Below, piece by piece: positions 1 to 9,960 of a stretch of 64,000 nt of DNA. The stretch's first letter is position 1, and every line of letters starts with the position of its first letter. The notes under the pieces are model-generated. The model did no database searches and was not told where the DNA came from. It saw only the letters and a list, made by a program, of their open reading frames with translations. Both the position numbers and the translations under genes were made by a program. This DNA is from Cladorrhinum sp. PSN259 (taxonomy: Eukaryota > Ascomycota > Sordariomycetes > Sordariales > Podosporaceae), in contig MU867069.1 in the NCBI GenBank assembly GCA_033725935.1, positions 620,001-684,000 of the forward strand, in the 5' to 3' direction.

Positions 1-497
1 ATCTCTCTCTTCGAATAAAATATGGAATACAAAATTCAAGATACCCGTATCTGGATGATGCCGCTCTCTTCCAGTCCAGAATAGGAAGATCTTCCTTTCC
101 AGAACCCGGGACCAACCCTCCGGGGAAAGATACGGTGTGGTGAAGGTATCCAACTACGGCATTGGCACCCCGGACAATGCAACCCCGAGCGTCACAGGGC
201 ACTGGTCGTGATGTCGGGTCATTGAACAAAACCGACATGGAGCAGGTACGCTAAGGACCGTCACCAACAAAACCCAATGGAAGATCCAAGCGTGCAGACA
301 AAGTCGGCCCTAGGAATCCGGGGAACGGACCTCGAGTCTCGACGATACATCCCGCCCCGTTTCCTGTCCGGTATATCATGGTCTCTGCTCCCACGGATAG
401 CTCCCGCTGTGGACCTCGTGAAGTGGTCTGATTCTATCTCTCGGCCTCCTGTTAGGGAAGCCCCATAGTCTGCAAACTCCATCACACATCGCCCAAC
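1..497. other. 5' flank of the rhodopsin-like gene, no gene seen
   Basis: The two overlapping short frames here (about 63 and 74 codons) run antisense to one another, have no recognisable motif and no splice partner. The stretch probably holds promoter and leader of the gene that starts at 498. Confidence 0.5.
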
Positions 498-1787
498 ATG
501 TCGACGACGACGCCATCACCGGAGCTGGACCCGGCTGTGTTCGAGTCACGGGCTGGGGTTGTGATAGCAGTGGTGGTCACGACGCTTTCCATCGCCACCT
601 TCGCGGTAGGCCTTCGATGTTATTCCCGCGCCGTCCTGATCAGACAATTCGGGATGGATGACTGGGCCGCCATCGTAGCTCTCCTCTTTGCTCTTGGAAG
701 TGGCACCATGGTCGCCTCCAACACCATGTACGGACACGGGCGACACATCTACAATCCAACAATTGACATGACTCAGTTCTGGAAATACCTTCGAGTAAGA
801 ATTTCACCACTTCGTTATATGATATAATGTCCTCTGACTTACGTACAACACCAGACCTTCTACATCTCGATTGTATTATACAACGCCTCCCTAACAGCAA
901 TCAAGGTCGCCTTCCTCCTCCAATACTGGCGTATCCTGGGAACCGCACAAATGCGTCGAGTCATCATGATCGCCGGCGTCTTCGTCGCCCTCTGGTCCAT
1001 TTCCCAGCTCCTCGTCGTCATCTTCACCTGCACACCCATCGAGAAGTTCTGGCTCGGCGATCAAGTCCCCGGCACCTGCATTCCTAACCTCCCCTTTTGG
1101 TACATCAACGCCGCCGGCAACATCGTAACAGACGTAACAGTCTTCCTCGTCCCGCTTCCAGCTCTCAGCAGACTCAACCTCCGCAGGAACCAAAAAATCG
1201 CCCTCCTGGGCGTCTTCTGCCTCGGTTTCTTCACCTGCGCCATCTCAGTCATCCGCATCCAGTACCTTCGTCTATCTGATGACACAACATGGGATAATGT
1301 CGCCTCCTCCTGCTGGTCCGTTGGCGAATTATGTTCAGGAATTACCTGCGCCTGCCTACCTACACTTCGCCCATTGGTCGGCAAGGTGTTTCCCTCCCTT
1401 CAGTCTCAGAACAGCAACACCGGGAAATACTATCACTCCTCGTCGAAACGTAACGGCGGGACGGGGCCCCACCGCAGCAACCGAAGCGGCACCAACGCCT
1501 CGCAGAGCGGGAGCACGAGAAGCATCATCTACCCTGAGGATGTAGAGCTCCAAAGCGATGATAGGTCAGATAAGGAGGTGCGCGTAGCCGTGGCACCGCC
1601 GCGTAGAGATGGGCACGATAAGTACGGCAAAACGCTCGACAAGATCAGGTTGGGACTTAAACCTAGTGTGACGACAGAGATCCAGGTCGGGTCACCCATC
1701 TCTCCCTCTGCTGGTTCGAGGGACAAAACCAAGGGGATTGAAGTGAAGAGGGATTTTGTCATGACAAAGTCCCAGTATCGTGTTTGA
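498..1787 (+). CDS. Rhodopsin-domain (PTH11-type/SAT4 family) seven-helix membrane protein
   Basis: Two exons, 498-794 and 855-1787, joined across a 60-nt intron (GTAAGA..CCAG), give 409 residues. The spliced frame shows about seven hydrophobic segments between residues 20 and 285, with the family-typical GMDDW after the second basic loop, YNASLTAIKVAFLLQY in the helix made by the junction, and CTPIEKFW/GTCIP with paired cysteines. The last 120 residues are hydrophilic, Ser/Arg-rich and probably cytoplasmic. The family is a large fungal group of plasma-membrane proteins that includes Magnaporthe PTH11-like receptors, but this one lacks an obvious extracellular CFEM domain, so its ligand cannot be named. 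The start ATG follows an A at -3 (AACATG) and is the first in frame. Receptor function is inferred from the family. Confidence 0.88.
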
Positions 1788-2672
1788 TTATTGTTTTTGG
1801 ACACACAAAATATTTCTTTTATATCTGGTTTTTTTTTTGTCCCCCTTGATCTTCCGTCTTATTCTTCCATTGTTATTCAAAAAAGCGAACACGATATATC
1901 TTATTATACCCCTTTCATCAAGCGCTCCCGCGCGCTGTACTTCTATTCTCCCAAACAAAAAGGAAATATAAACAAACATGGAATCAAACACAACAAAAAG
2001 ACGCAAGTTTTGAACCAAACCGAATGATGAAGTTAGTAGCTGTCCGTCTGTGAGGCTCAAGAAGTGAGGTTACAAGCCGCAATTTCTGTAAATCTACCCG
2101 TGCCGTGCCACACTCACACTGGCACCCTTGTAACGCCGATTGGGTGGTATGGTGATTGATCCGTTCAATCCTTCGGTAGTTGTGCAAAACAACATGTCTC
2201 ACTTACTACTACATGTGTGTACAACTGTAATGTGTGACGAATCTGCGCACACAGAATTCCTTTTTCGTACCCCGGCCCGTGACGTCGCTCACCCCTAGCT
2301 CAGGCTCGGCTCAGCCCCTCATCAGGATTTGCTCAGGCTGGCTCACCTTCGCTGATTATAGATGGTGGTGAAAAGTGGTGTCAAGTGCAAGAGGTGTTGG
2401 GTTGCGCAGAAAGTGCAACCGTCGGTTGTCTGAGACAACCGCTTATTATATACGTTATCACGTAATAATTATAATAAATTTACTATTATATAATTTGAAA
2501 AAAGGCCTTCTTAATGGTACTCTTTTTTGTTCATTTTGGTCACGTGATTGGCTGGATGCAATGCTTTGAATTAAAGGGGGCCGTGGTTGTCGACAACAGG
2601 TCTCGATTTCGTACAAATGAGCCTCAGACCCTTGGGCAGTGATTAATAAGTGGGAGTTCTGATTGGCCGAAA
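1788..2672. other. Intergenic, AT-rich, with a GCTCA cluster and a perfect palindrome
   Basis: No coding frame is supported. Around 2280-2350 there is a near-CRE (TGACGTCG) followed by five GCTCA pentamers within about 60 bases. At 2423-2441 lies an inverted repeat (CGGTTGTC, 3-nt loop, GACAACCG). The stretch 2445-2530 is very AT-rich. I see no terminal repeats that would make it a transposon. Confidence 0.45.
2423..2441. repeat. Perfect 8-bp inverted repeat with 3-nt loop
   Basis: CGGTTGTC-TGA-GACAACCG. It could be a dyad for a dimeric zinc-cluster regulator (CGG..CCG ends, 13 nt between the CGG and CCG triplets) or simply chance. It sits upstream of the decayed HET locus and just before an AT-rich run. 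Confidence 0.4.
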
Positions 2673-2679
2673 GTGGTAG

Positions 2680-3042
2680 TGGGGCCATCACAACACGGAC
2701 ATCGGCCACCTTACCAGCCACCACTGCACCAAGGGGCTGAGCCTGCCACTCGACGTGCGCCTCGCCTGTATCGTTCTGCTCTACCACCCCCGTGGGACGG
2801 TCAAGTATGTGGCGCTCAGTTACGTCTGGGGCCGTTGCGCCGCAGGTACCGCCGTCTCCCTCACAAGCAACACACACGACCATCTGCGCACAGAGGGTTG
2901 CCGTCGGCAGAGTGGAGAAGCACGCCTAGGAGCGACTTGCGGTGGAAGAGATCGATCTGTCGCTTGGTTGAGCAGTTTCAGTCTGTACAAGAAAAGTGGA
3001 AGGGATGACCGGTTCCCAGTGAGGCCGTTGACTCGGCGTTAG
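2680..3042 (+). pseudogene. Remnant of a HET (heterokaryon incompatibility) domain gene
   Basis: An open stretch of about 120 codons contains KYVALSYVWG (near 2806-2835), which is the first signature block of the fungal HET domain, preceded by a hydrophobic strand (LACIVLLYHPRG) as expected. HET domains normally continue with an LP..DAI block and a YLWVDxLCI block; neither is found in any frame downstream. No in-frame ATG precedes the motif, and a TAG lies at 2677-2679. So only a piece of a HET gene survives. HET proteins trigger cell death after fusion of unlike hyphae; this fragment cannot be expected to do so. The alternative is a chance match, which the ten-residue exact motif makes unlikely. 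Confidence 0.6.
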
Positions 3043-4215
3043 GAGACTCCAGCAAAGCACAGAGTCCGCCCCCGCTCCTGCGTGCGGATACCACCCCCCA
3101 ACAACACCAGAACGCCAGTGGCGGAACCCTCTAGAGCGCCCTTCGAGCTGGTCTTGCGGAGTTATGTACACAACAGGCCCGTGGGGGTGCCGGGCGCAGA
3201 TACGGCATCAGAATCCCCAAGGCAGCAAATGCTTTTGTCGCATCCAACTTGAAGCCCGATTACGATGGTGTCCAGAATGGTGTCGATGAAGGCGGAGATA
3301 ACGAGGGTTCGTATCTTTGCACTTCGCACTTTACTTTTAACGCGCCTGCCGTATATTAACAGCTACTTGAGGTGCCGACATCGACGCCGATGATATCGGC
3401 ATTGAGATCCCTGACGCGGTTCCAGAGGAGCACTGGCCCGACTACGAGGACTTCAAAGACGATCTACAGAAGGTGATCGACCTGCTGCGGCAGACAAACG
3501 TCGACAAGAAGGCGGCTGAGGCCAAGGTCAAATATTTGGAAGCGCGTGTGGCCGAGCTCGAGGCCGGCGGTGGCGGTGCGAGCGCTGCCGAGGTGGCCGA
3601 CTTGAAGAAGGAGCGCGATCGATACAAGAAGCTGTACGAGGACGAGGCTGAAAAGGTCCATAAGCGAGCTGAGGAGCTGCGTGAGATCCTGCCTGCTCGG
3701 GATCGGTCGTGATGCGTACCGCGGCCTGACCTTTTTTGATATCATCATCTCGAATGCACCGTCTCTTATGTCCACAAATTCAATGAAGTCGCTAGCCATT
3801 CAGAATCGCAACTGATCCGTTCCTCCTCATGTGCCTACAGGTCAAGACCCTCCAAACAAGCGTGGATCAATGGATGGCGACAGCCAACGAAAATGCGCGG
3901 CAGCTGAGGGAGCTTTAGAACCGGCCGCCCCGGGTCGAATACGTCCAGGTGCCCGGCCCTGAGCGCGTGGTCTATCGGGAGGTGCCCGGCCCCGAGCGCG
4001 TGGTCTATCGGGAGGTTCCCGGTCCTGAGCGGATTGTGTACCGCGATGTTCCTGGACCTGAGCGGGTCGTGTATCAGCACGACCCCAAGCTGACCAAGGC
4101 CCTCCACGAGATCGCGGCGTACCGGTCCGTGGCCTGGAGCTACCATCCGCTAAACGAGCAGGTTGAGGAGGCCGTCAGGAACGGGACGTACTTGCCGCCC
4201 AGCGCAATATACTAG
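3009..4215 (+). pseudogene. Decayed gene: coiled coil followed by VPGPER tandem repeats
   Basis: A codon-like frame runs from about 3009 with a TAG near 3133 (after GGTL), continues to 3306, splices to 3372 (65-nt GTTCGT intron, phase kept), and reaches TGA at 3710-3712. It then resumes after an AG near 3840, meets another TAG at about 3916-3918, and ends at 4213-4215. The parts are: an acidic stretch (NGVDEGGDNEGADIDADD), a heptad-rich coiled coil with a glycine hinge (3470-3710), a short helical piece, four 11-residue repeats, and a 40-residue tail. No start ATG fits. I do not recognise the family. Two TAGs in one otherwise open reading suggest a pseudogene; an unusual intron ending at the second TAG (CTTTAG) is the alternative for that site. 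Confidence 0.45.
3949..4080 (+). repeat. Four tandem 33-nt units encoding VPGPERVVYRE
   Basis: Four direct units of 33 nt. Units 1 and 2 differ by one silent base, while units 3 and 4 are diverged (I for V, D for E, QH for RE in the last). The encoded unit is V-P-G-P-E-R-[VI]-V-Y-x-x. The near identity of the first two copies points to a recent duplication or homogenisation. Confidence 0.85.
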
Positions 4216-4883
4216 CGTCAGGGAGTTGCATGAAATTGTGTTGTTGCGGGTTCTGTCTGTCTTCTCGTTCTGACGGAAAAATGAAGGATTTTTTTAAAAG
4301 ATTTTCGGTCGCAAAAGATGTTGCTGATACCCGGGGTATGGAACGTGATGCGATGTGCACTAATTAGGTCCCTAACGATGAGGCAAAAGATATAAGAGTT
4401 TCGTCTCTGGTCATTCTAGCCATTATCTCTCTACCCCCTGAACTACTAGCCTAGACTCTTTTAACTGAAGGCTCCTACACTAGAATCGTGATAATGCAAT
4501 CTTTATATGATTTTGTCAAAGTTACCTATAGAAAAATAAAATAAAAAAATTGGATCTATAGCGATTTTTTTTTACTACTGGCGTTATTCACGAGAGTTTT
4601 ATATGCGCATAACCGATGTACTATACATATAATACTGTTTTTTCAACAGTATGAAACTAACAAGCCAAAAAGGGAAAGAAGAAAAAAGAAGATGTGTTAC
4701 AGTTACGATAATCATCTTCTTGTCCAAAAAGTATATCATACTCGTCATTTACATTCATGACAGGTACATGTAAGTTTCTCCAGATAATTACATCTTATAG
4801 TACATAATCATTCAAAACTCTTTGGGTATCAAAATTATTCATAACCTCTCACACTTTTCTTCCATCTCTTCCTGCGCTTCTTC
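4216..4883. other. Intergenic, AT-rich
   Basis: AT-rich with poly-T and poly-A runs and no supported frame. It separates the decayed locus from the convergent 3' end of the MFS transporter gene and probably carries its 3' UTR. Confidence 0.5.
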
Positions 4884-6501
4884 TTAATGCTTATACTTAT
4901 CCGCGCCCACCCTCTTCTGAACTTTGTTAAGCGCAAAGTACTGCAAGTTCGCAATAGCGCTCATCACCAACGAGCCCGAAGTCAGGCACAAAATCGTGGT
5001 CCACCCGGTCCTGTACACGGGCGCGTCTTTGGCCTGGAAAATCTGACCTCCGATAATGCCGGCCACGTTGGCTCCCGTGACGAAGATGGCCATGGTGATT
5101 GATCGCTCGCCGGCCGTCTTGGCGTTTAGAGCCATCCAGGAGCCGTTGGTGGCGTGCCAGCAGGCCTGAAAGGCGACGGACATGGTGAGCATGCCGAATC
5201 TGAGGTCGCGATTTGTTGAGGTTATGAGGAGGCGGTTTGCGAGCTGAAAAGCGGAGTCATCAAAGTTAGTTTGGTTGCTGTGAGAAGTTGCAAGAGAATG
5301 AGATACTAACCATGAAAACCCAAAGAAGGAAAACACCCAGGAATACCAGGGGGCCTCTCTTCCCAAACTTATCGGCAAGGTATCCCCAGAGGAGGTTGGT
5401 GCAGATGACAATCCAAGCGCCGATGGACATCATCGCGTTTGATTTTAGACGGTCAAAGCCGAACTGGACGACAAGCGTGGGAGCGTACGAGCCAAGAGCC
5501 CAAGCACCGGCCATGCCCATGACTGTGCAGAGGAAGTGAGGGAGCAGCCTCCAGTTGGTGAGGGTGGCCTTGACCTCGGCCCATTGGAGATTCTTGTGGG
5601 GCTGGAGCTTGGTAGGGTCATCGCGCATGACTCTCTGCCACAGGATTTGAGACTCGTCGGGGCTGAAGAATCTGACACCAAGGAGTGAGACGGGGTTGAG
5701 GGAGCTGTCAGGGAACAGAGCGAGGAAGACGAATCCGACGAGGATGGTGAAGATTCCCTCAATCTAAAGACAGTGTTAGAAGGATATCAATCAGACTTTT
5801 CATCGCGGTGTGCTTACCAAGAAAAGCCATTGCCATCCAGCCAAACCACAGACGCCTCTCATGTGCAGAATACCAAAGGCAAGCAGACCGCTGCAAGCAC
5901 CAGCTACGAGGTTGCCCAAAAAGAAGACAGAAAAACGCTTGCTGAGCTCCTCAGTCTTGTACCAGCGGGTAATGGTGTAGAGGCCGGCAGGGATGAAACC
6001 CGCTTCGCAAAGCCCAAGAAGCAATCGAGTGGCAAGATAAGGACCAAGTCCCTTTTGGAAAGCCTGGAAGGTAGCGACGAGACCCCATGCAAGGATCTGG
6101 CAGCCGATCCAGATTCTGGGACCCAGACGGTAGAGGATGATGTTGCTGGGGATTTCGAGAATAACGATACCGGCAGACAGCAGCTGCTGGCCAATGTTGA
6201 ACTGAAACTGGGTGATGCCAACATCTCGGAGGAAGAAATCCGTCATGGCATTTCCGATGTTGCCTCTGTCTAGCTGGAGGGCAAAGAAGCCGAGAATCAA
6301 CAACGGCATAACAAGCCAGTCAATTCTTCACCATGATGTTGTTAGCAAACCGGTGTCTTGATGGTTACTGCCCCTTTTGTTAACATACCTCCTGACAAGA
6401 GCCTTCTCCTGCTCCTCGGTCCAAGTGAGCTCCTGTCCATCATCGTCACTGGTGGACAGTTGACTCTCAGCCACCTTTGAGATCTGCTTCTCGTCTGCCA
6501 T
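4884..6501 (-). CDS. MFS transporter, anion:cation symporter (allantoate/nicotinate permease-like) family
   Basis: Four exons on the minus strand (6501-6389, 6325-5818, 5763-5311, 5243-4884) total 1434 nt, 477 residues, the usual length of this family. Introns have GTATGT, GTAAGC and GTTAGT donors and a GCTAAC branch site in the first. The start of the domain reads RRIDWLVMPLLILGFFALQLDRGNIGNA, matching the ACS family signature (two adjacent basics, D, then helix 1 with a LDR-N-x-GNA motif). Twelve hydrophobic segments follow with a central loop rich in charged residues (MRDDPTKLQPHKN). The family imports small organic anions such as allantoate, nicotinate, biotin precursors or dipeptides; the substrate here is not readable. 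The gene diverges from a TauD-type dioxygenase gene, so a sulfonate or related acid is a reasonable guess. Confidence 0.92.
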
Positions 6502-7515
6502 GACTGCTGCAGATAAGTGTGTGCGGGTGTGAATGCGATTGGGCGTTGCACTCGAGAGATGTCACAAACTTGGCAACCAGCACAACAAGAGGGCGATGAG
6601 ACACAACAACAAGCGAAATGCCGCAAACCACAACGCCGGAACGGCAGAGTACAAATACCCAATGTTTCACAGAGGACGACGGGCGATTGAGCTTCTCCGA
6701 CTTATCCACCCCCTCTCCATGGCCTGATCCCAGCTGCTGTCACCTAACCAAGTCAACTTTCTTTGCCAGACAGGCGAACTAGCAGTACCAGCACACTCAC
6801 AGTCAAGAGGACGAGTGCTTGAATTGCCGCCAAGCAGGTATGAAATGGATACCGAACAGAAAATTTGGCCATGTTCTTGGGGTGTTAGTGTGTTTGATGA
6901 CATTGGGGTGGGCCATAACGCCATCTTGAGATCGTGGGGCGTTCTGCAAGTACGTTGACTAGCTCCAGCTGATGTAAAACTGGGAAGCTATGGCGACATT
7001 CTTATCGCGGTCAAAAGTCTAGACTTCCGTCCAGTTTCCCAGCCCTCGGGTCCCCCTCCGCAACGGCACCGGCTGTACCCCACGCAAGACGTCGTAGGCT
7101 GCTATTGCTACCGACAAATATTCCCGACATGCGGGGTTTGGTATCGGCATCCTCAACTGCGATTGGTTTTGAAAGCAAGCATGCCATCGGATGCATGCAT
7201 GGTCTCATCTGTCAAGCGCAAGTCCCGCGTTGAAGGGTTAGTGTATTTCTCTGACAATGTCTCCTTGAACCCCCTAAGGGGTTGGGTCTGGAACAGACAA
7301 AGACACATCCCTCGGACTTAAGAACCCGTTGGTAGAAGGGCAATGGCACCTAAACGGCAAGTTGATGCCGCGAGAGGCTTGTTGTATGAGCCTGTGAGAA
7401 TGTTCATAGTCCCCTTAAATATTGAGTATAAAAACATAGTAGAAGTTGGGGATTAGAACCTGCAAAACAATCAAAATCAAAGAAATTTGAAAAACAAAAC
7501 CTCGACCAAAAAACA
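6502..7515. promoter_or_regulatory. Divergent intergenic region between MFS and TauD-type genes
   Basis: About 1 kb separates the two divergent start codons. A TATA-like TATAAAA lies near 7426-7434, about 85 nt before the dioxygenase ATG. Short frames here have no recognisable product. Shared control of transporter and enzyme is inferred from the arrangement only. Confidence 0.5.
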
Positions 7516-8598
7516 ATGGCTCACCTCGAAGCTCGAAAGCACATCTCTCCTGACTCTGGCTTTCCCATCACGCTTCATCCCAAATTCAACTCCAAAATCA
7601 AAGACCACACTCCCCCAGATCCGCCTCACCAGGAACGCATTCCAGCCAAAGACCGAGGCTCCTTCGCCGACCCAGAGAAGAAGGTCCTCTTCTCCACCGG
7701 CGCTAAGCGAGTCGACCTCACCGAGTCCTTGGGGACCGTTCTCGAAGGCATTCAGCTCTCACAGCTCACCCCACAGCAGCTCGACGAGCTCGCCCTCCTC
7801 GTCAACGAGCGCGGCGTCGTCTTCTTCCGTGACCAGGACCTCACCACCGAGGGACAAGTCAAGATCTTTGAGCACTACGGCGAGCTCGACAGACATCCAA
7901 GCCAAAAGAACACCAGACATTTCGTCATCCGCGGCAGCACCCAAGACCACCGCGAGATTCTCAAATACACGCCATGGCCGAGTGGAGACTACCACGCCGA
8001 CACCTCCTTCGAGATCAATCCGCCGAGCTATTCAATGCTGCGCATGGAAGAGCACCCGGAAGTTGGCGGAGATACGGCCTGGGTGTCTGCTTACGGGCTT
8101 TACGACACATTGAGCGATGCCATGAAGTCGTTCGTCTCCTCCCTCCACGCAATCCACACCTCCCGCCTCCAGTACGACACCATCCTCGACCTCTGGGAAG
8201 GCTCCCCCAACCGAGCGCCCATAGACACCCACCACCCGGCAGTGCGCACCCACCCCGTCACGGGCCTCAAAGCACTAAACGTCAACCCGGGGTTCGTAGC
8301 GGGATTCGCCGAGCTAAAGAAGGTTGAATCGGACAAGCTGCTTGATTTCTTTGCTTATCACATCCATTCGGCCGATGATCACCAGGTGAGATGGAAGTGG
8401 TCGGTGGGGAGCGTCGCGTTTTGGGATAACAGGTGTACGGTTCACCGTGTCATTCCCGGGAGTTATAAAGAGAGCAGAAGAGGGATCAGGACCACGGTTT
8501 TTGGGGAGAAGCCATTTTATGATGAGAAGAGTGAGGGGAGGGCCGAGAGGGAGGAGAGAAAGTTAAGGGAGAAGGAAGGTACGAATGGCAGGAATTAG
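7516..8598 (+). CDS. TauD/TfdA-family 2-oxoglutarate/Fe(II)-dependent dioxygenase
   Basis: Single exon, 360 residues. The metal-binding triad is visible: H160-x-D162 in DYHADTSFE and distal H310 in NRCTVHRVIPG, followed by the Arg-rich strand (SRRGIRTTVFG) that binds the 2-oxoglutarate carboxylate. VVFFRDQDL and GELDRHP are typical TauD strands. Family members oxidise taurine, alkyl sulfates or sulfonates, or 2,4-D-like acids, releasing sulfite or an alcohol. Fungal homologues are often annotated alpha-ketoglutarate-dependent sulfonate dioxygenase. The C-terminus (after about 335) is a charged Glu/Arg/Lys tail. The start is the only in-frame ATG after a clear TATA region. It diverges from an ACS-family MFS gene, consistent with uptake and breakdown of one substrate. 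Confidence 0.93.
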   Translation: MAHLEARKHISPDSGFPITLHPKFNSKIKDHTPPDPPHQERIPAKDRGSFADPEKKVLFSTGAKRVDLTESLGTVLEGIQLSQLTPQQLDELALLVNERGVVFFRDQDLTTEGQVKIFEHYGELDRHPSQKNTRHFVIRGSTQDHREILKYTPWPSGDYHADTSFEINPPSYSMLRMEEHPEVGGDTAWVSAYGLYDTLSDAMKSFVSSLHAIHTSRLQYDTILDLWEGSPNRAPIDTHHPAVRTHPVTGLKALNVNPGFVAGFAELKKVESDKLLDFFAYHIHSADDHQVRWKWSVGSVAFWDNRCTVHRVIPGSYKESRRGIRTTVFGEKPFYDEKSEGRAEREERKLREKEGTNGRN

Positions 8599-8796
8599 GG
8601 AGGAGTGGTGCAGCTGTGGAGTAGGCGAACTGCGTTGTCCCCGTTTGAGTGGAACGAGTTTTTCACAAAAGAAGGAACCTTTTTTTAAGCATTCTGAAGA
8701 GTTGTTCGTCACACGCTGTGAACGGGAACCGTTCCCCACACTGTTCCATCTCGAAAGAGAGACAATATTTCCTCTCTGTTACCGCAGTGATCAAGC

Positions 8797-8915
8797 ACAT
8801 ACGACCATACCTTCAAGAAAACTCGGCATCCCGTCCGCTCTGCCCTAGATAAGCTTGAAAGGGCCAGACTAGTACTCAGGTGGGTGACCACTGGGGAATC
8901 CCTGGTGTTGTATGT
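8797..8915 (+). rRNA. 5S ribosomal RNA gene (dispersed)
   Basis: The roughly 119-nt segment begins ACATACGACCATACC, carries CATCCCGTCCGCTCTGCC and the GGTGGGTGACCAC box, and ends TGTTGTATGT. The 5' and 3' ends can pair to form helix I (ACATACGAC with GTTGTATGT). A T-run (8915-8923) follows at once, as expected for RNA polymerase III termination. The layout matches filamentous-fungal 5S genes, which are scattered singly among protein genes. Internal A/C control boxes are inside the transcript. Whether this copy is active or a divergent isotype cannot be decided here. Confidence 0.92.
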
Positions 8916-9960
8916 TTTTTTTTGCTTGTTTTGTTCTCCACATGACTCCATTCCCAATGTTCCTCTACGTCTGATGTATTTGCATAGATTGCTCGTTTTT
9001 GGTACTCTAGTTCTTTTTTTTTATTTTTACCATAGTAGCTTAAACCTCTTAAAGAAAGCTAATATTTGAGTTTTAACTTAAATTGGGGTCCTGGAATCAT
9101 TGTTGCTGTCGTCTCGAGAAATGATATTCAGGAAGTTGCGATGTGAACCCTAACCCTGTTTCCCCTGACCACATACAAGGGGTAGTAGGAAGTAAACAAG
9201 ACGGCGAGATACTGAAAAAAATTATATTCAAGAATTGCTTGAAATTCATAGGATAGTCTCTACGAAGAATATTCCGCCGTATGACACACCTATGGGTGAG
9301 TATCCTGTTGAATTGGAGGATGAAGGTGGTACGAGACTTGACATCACGACAGTTATATCGGAGTAGACGAGGGTCAATAACTCTCTCAAATCACTACCTA
9401 GTATCTTGCTCGAAAGCCTCGGCCATTTATTACACATCAGTTTCTCAAGACTCCCTCTGGCGGGGCGGAGCGTCCTTGGGATCACCTGCATTTATATATC
9501 CCACCATGCAAAATCCATGTCTGGGAGCAGCGCAAGAGCAAGAATACTTGCAAGAACACTGCAGCGGCAGACACCAGAGGGTATACCTCAACCAGACCTT
9601 TTCTTTCTGTGATCGCACGAGCAATGGTGACAATGTACGCCAAAGGCACGAGGCAAATGACCGAGGCTTGGTATGAAATCCCATAGTCCGGATCCGCGAA
9701 TAAGGATAGGCTATGGTAGAGCTCCACGATTACTGACGACTAGATGGTGAAGGCAAAGTATACATGTGAGTTATTGATAGTTGAACTAACAGTAGTAATA
9801 CGGTCAAGTGAGGCGAGGCAAGGATGAGGAGCAGCTGAGGAACAAGTCTCCATCTCTTTCACTTATTTACCAGAATCTCGTATCTCTTCACAGGACGAAG
9901 AAGAGTCTCTGAAAAGGGTATTGGTATTTTATTTCTGTCATTAACGGCATAAACTTTGTC
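8916..9960. other. Intergenic, telomere-like doublet, weak minus-strand frames
   Basis: Contains AACCCTAACCCT at about 9148-9159 (two telomere-type units, as in fungal telobox elements). Two adjoining minus-strand frames between 9246 and 9727 are described separately. Otherwise no supported gene. Confidence 0.45.
9246..9727 (-). CDS. Possible small membrane protein or gene remnant (doubtful)
   Basis: Two minus-strand frames adjoin. 9727-9482 encodes 81 residues beginning with GTG, with two hydrophobic stretches (SVICLVPLAYIVTIARA and VSAAAVFLQVFLLLR). 9491-9246 encodes another 81 residues from an ATG. No splice pair that joins them cleanly was found and neither half is recognised. The hydrophobic pattern is more regular than random sequence, so a decayed or fragmentary membrane protein gene is possible. 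Low confidence. Confidence 0.2.

Noticed and set aside
546..1553. Several overlapping frames of 60-107 codons inside the rhodopsin-like gene
   Set aside because: Antisense or frame-shifted shadows of a gene with clear membrane helices and a phase-keeping intron.
2445..2530. AT-rich block as a possible RIP-degraded transposon
   Set aside because: Too short, no terminal repeats, no coding relic of a transposase, and flanks are GC-rich.
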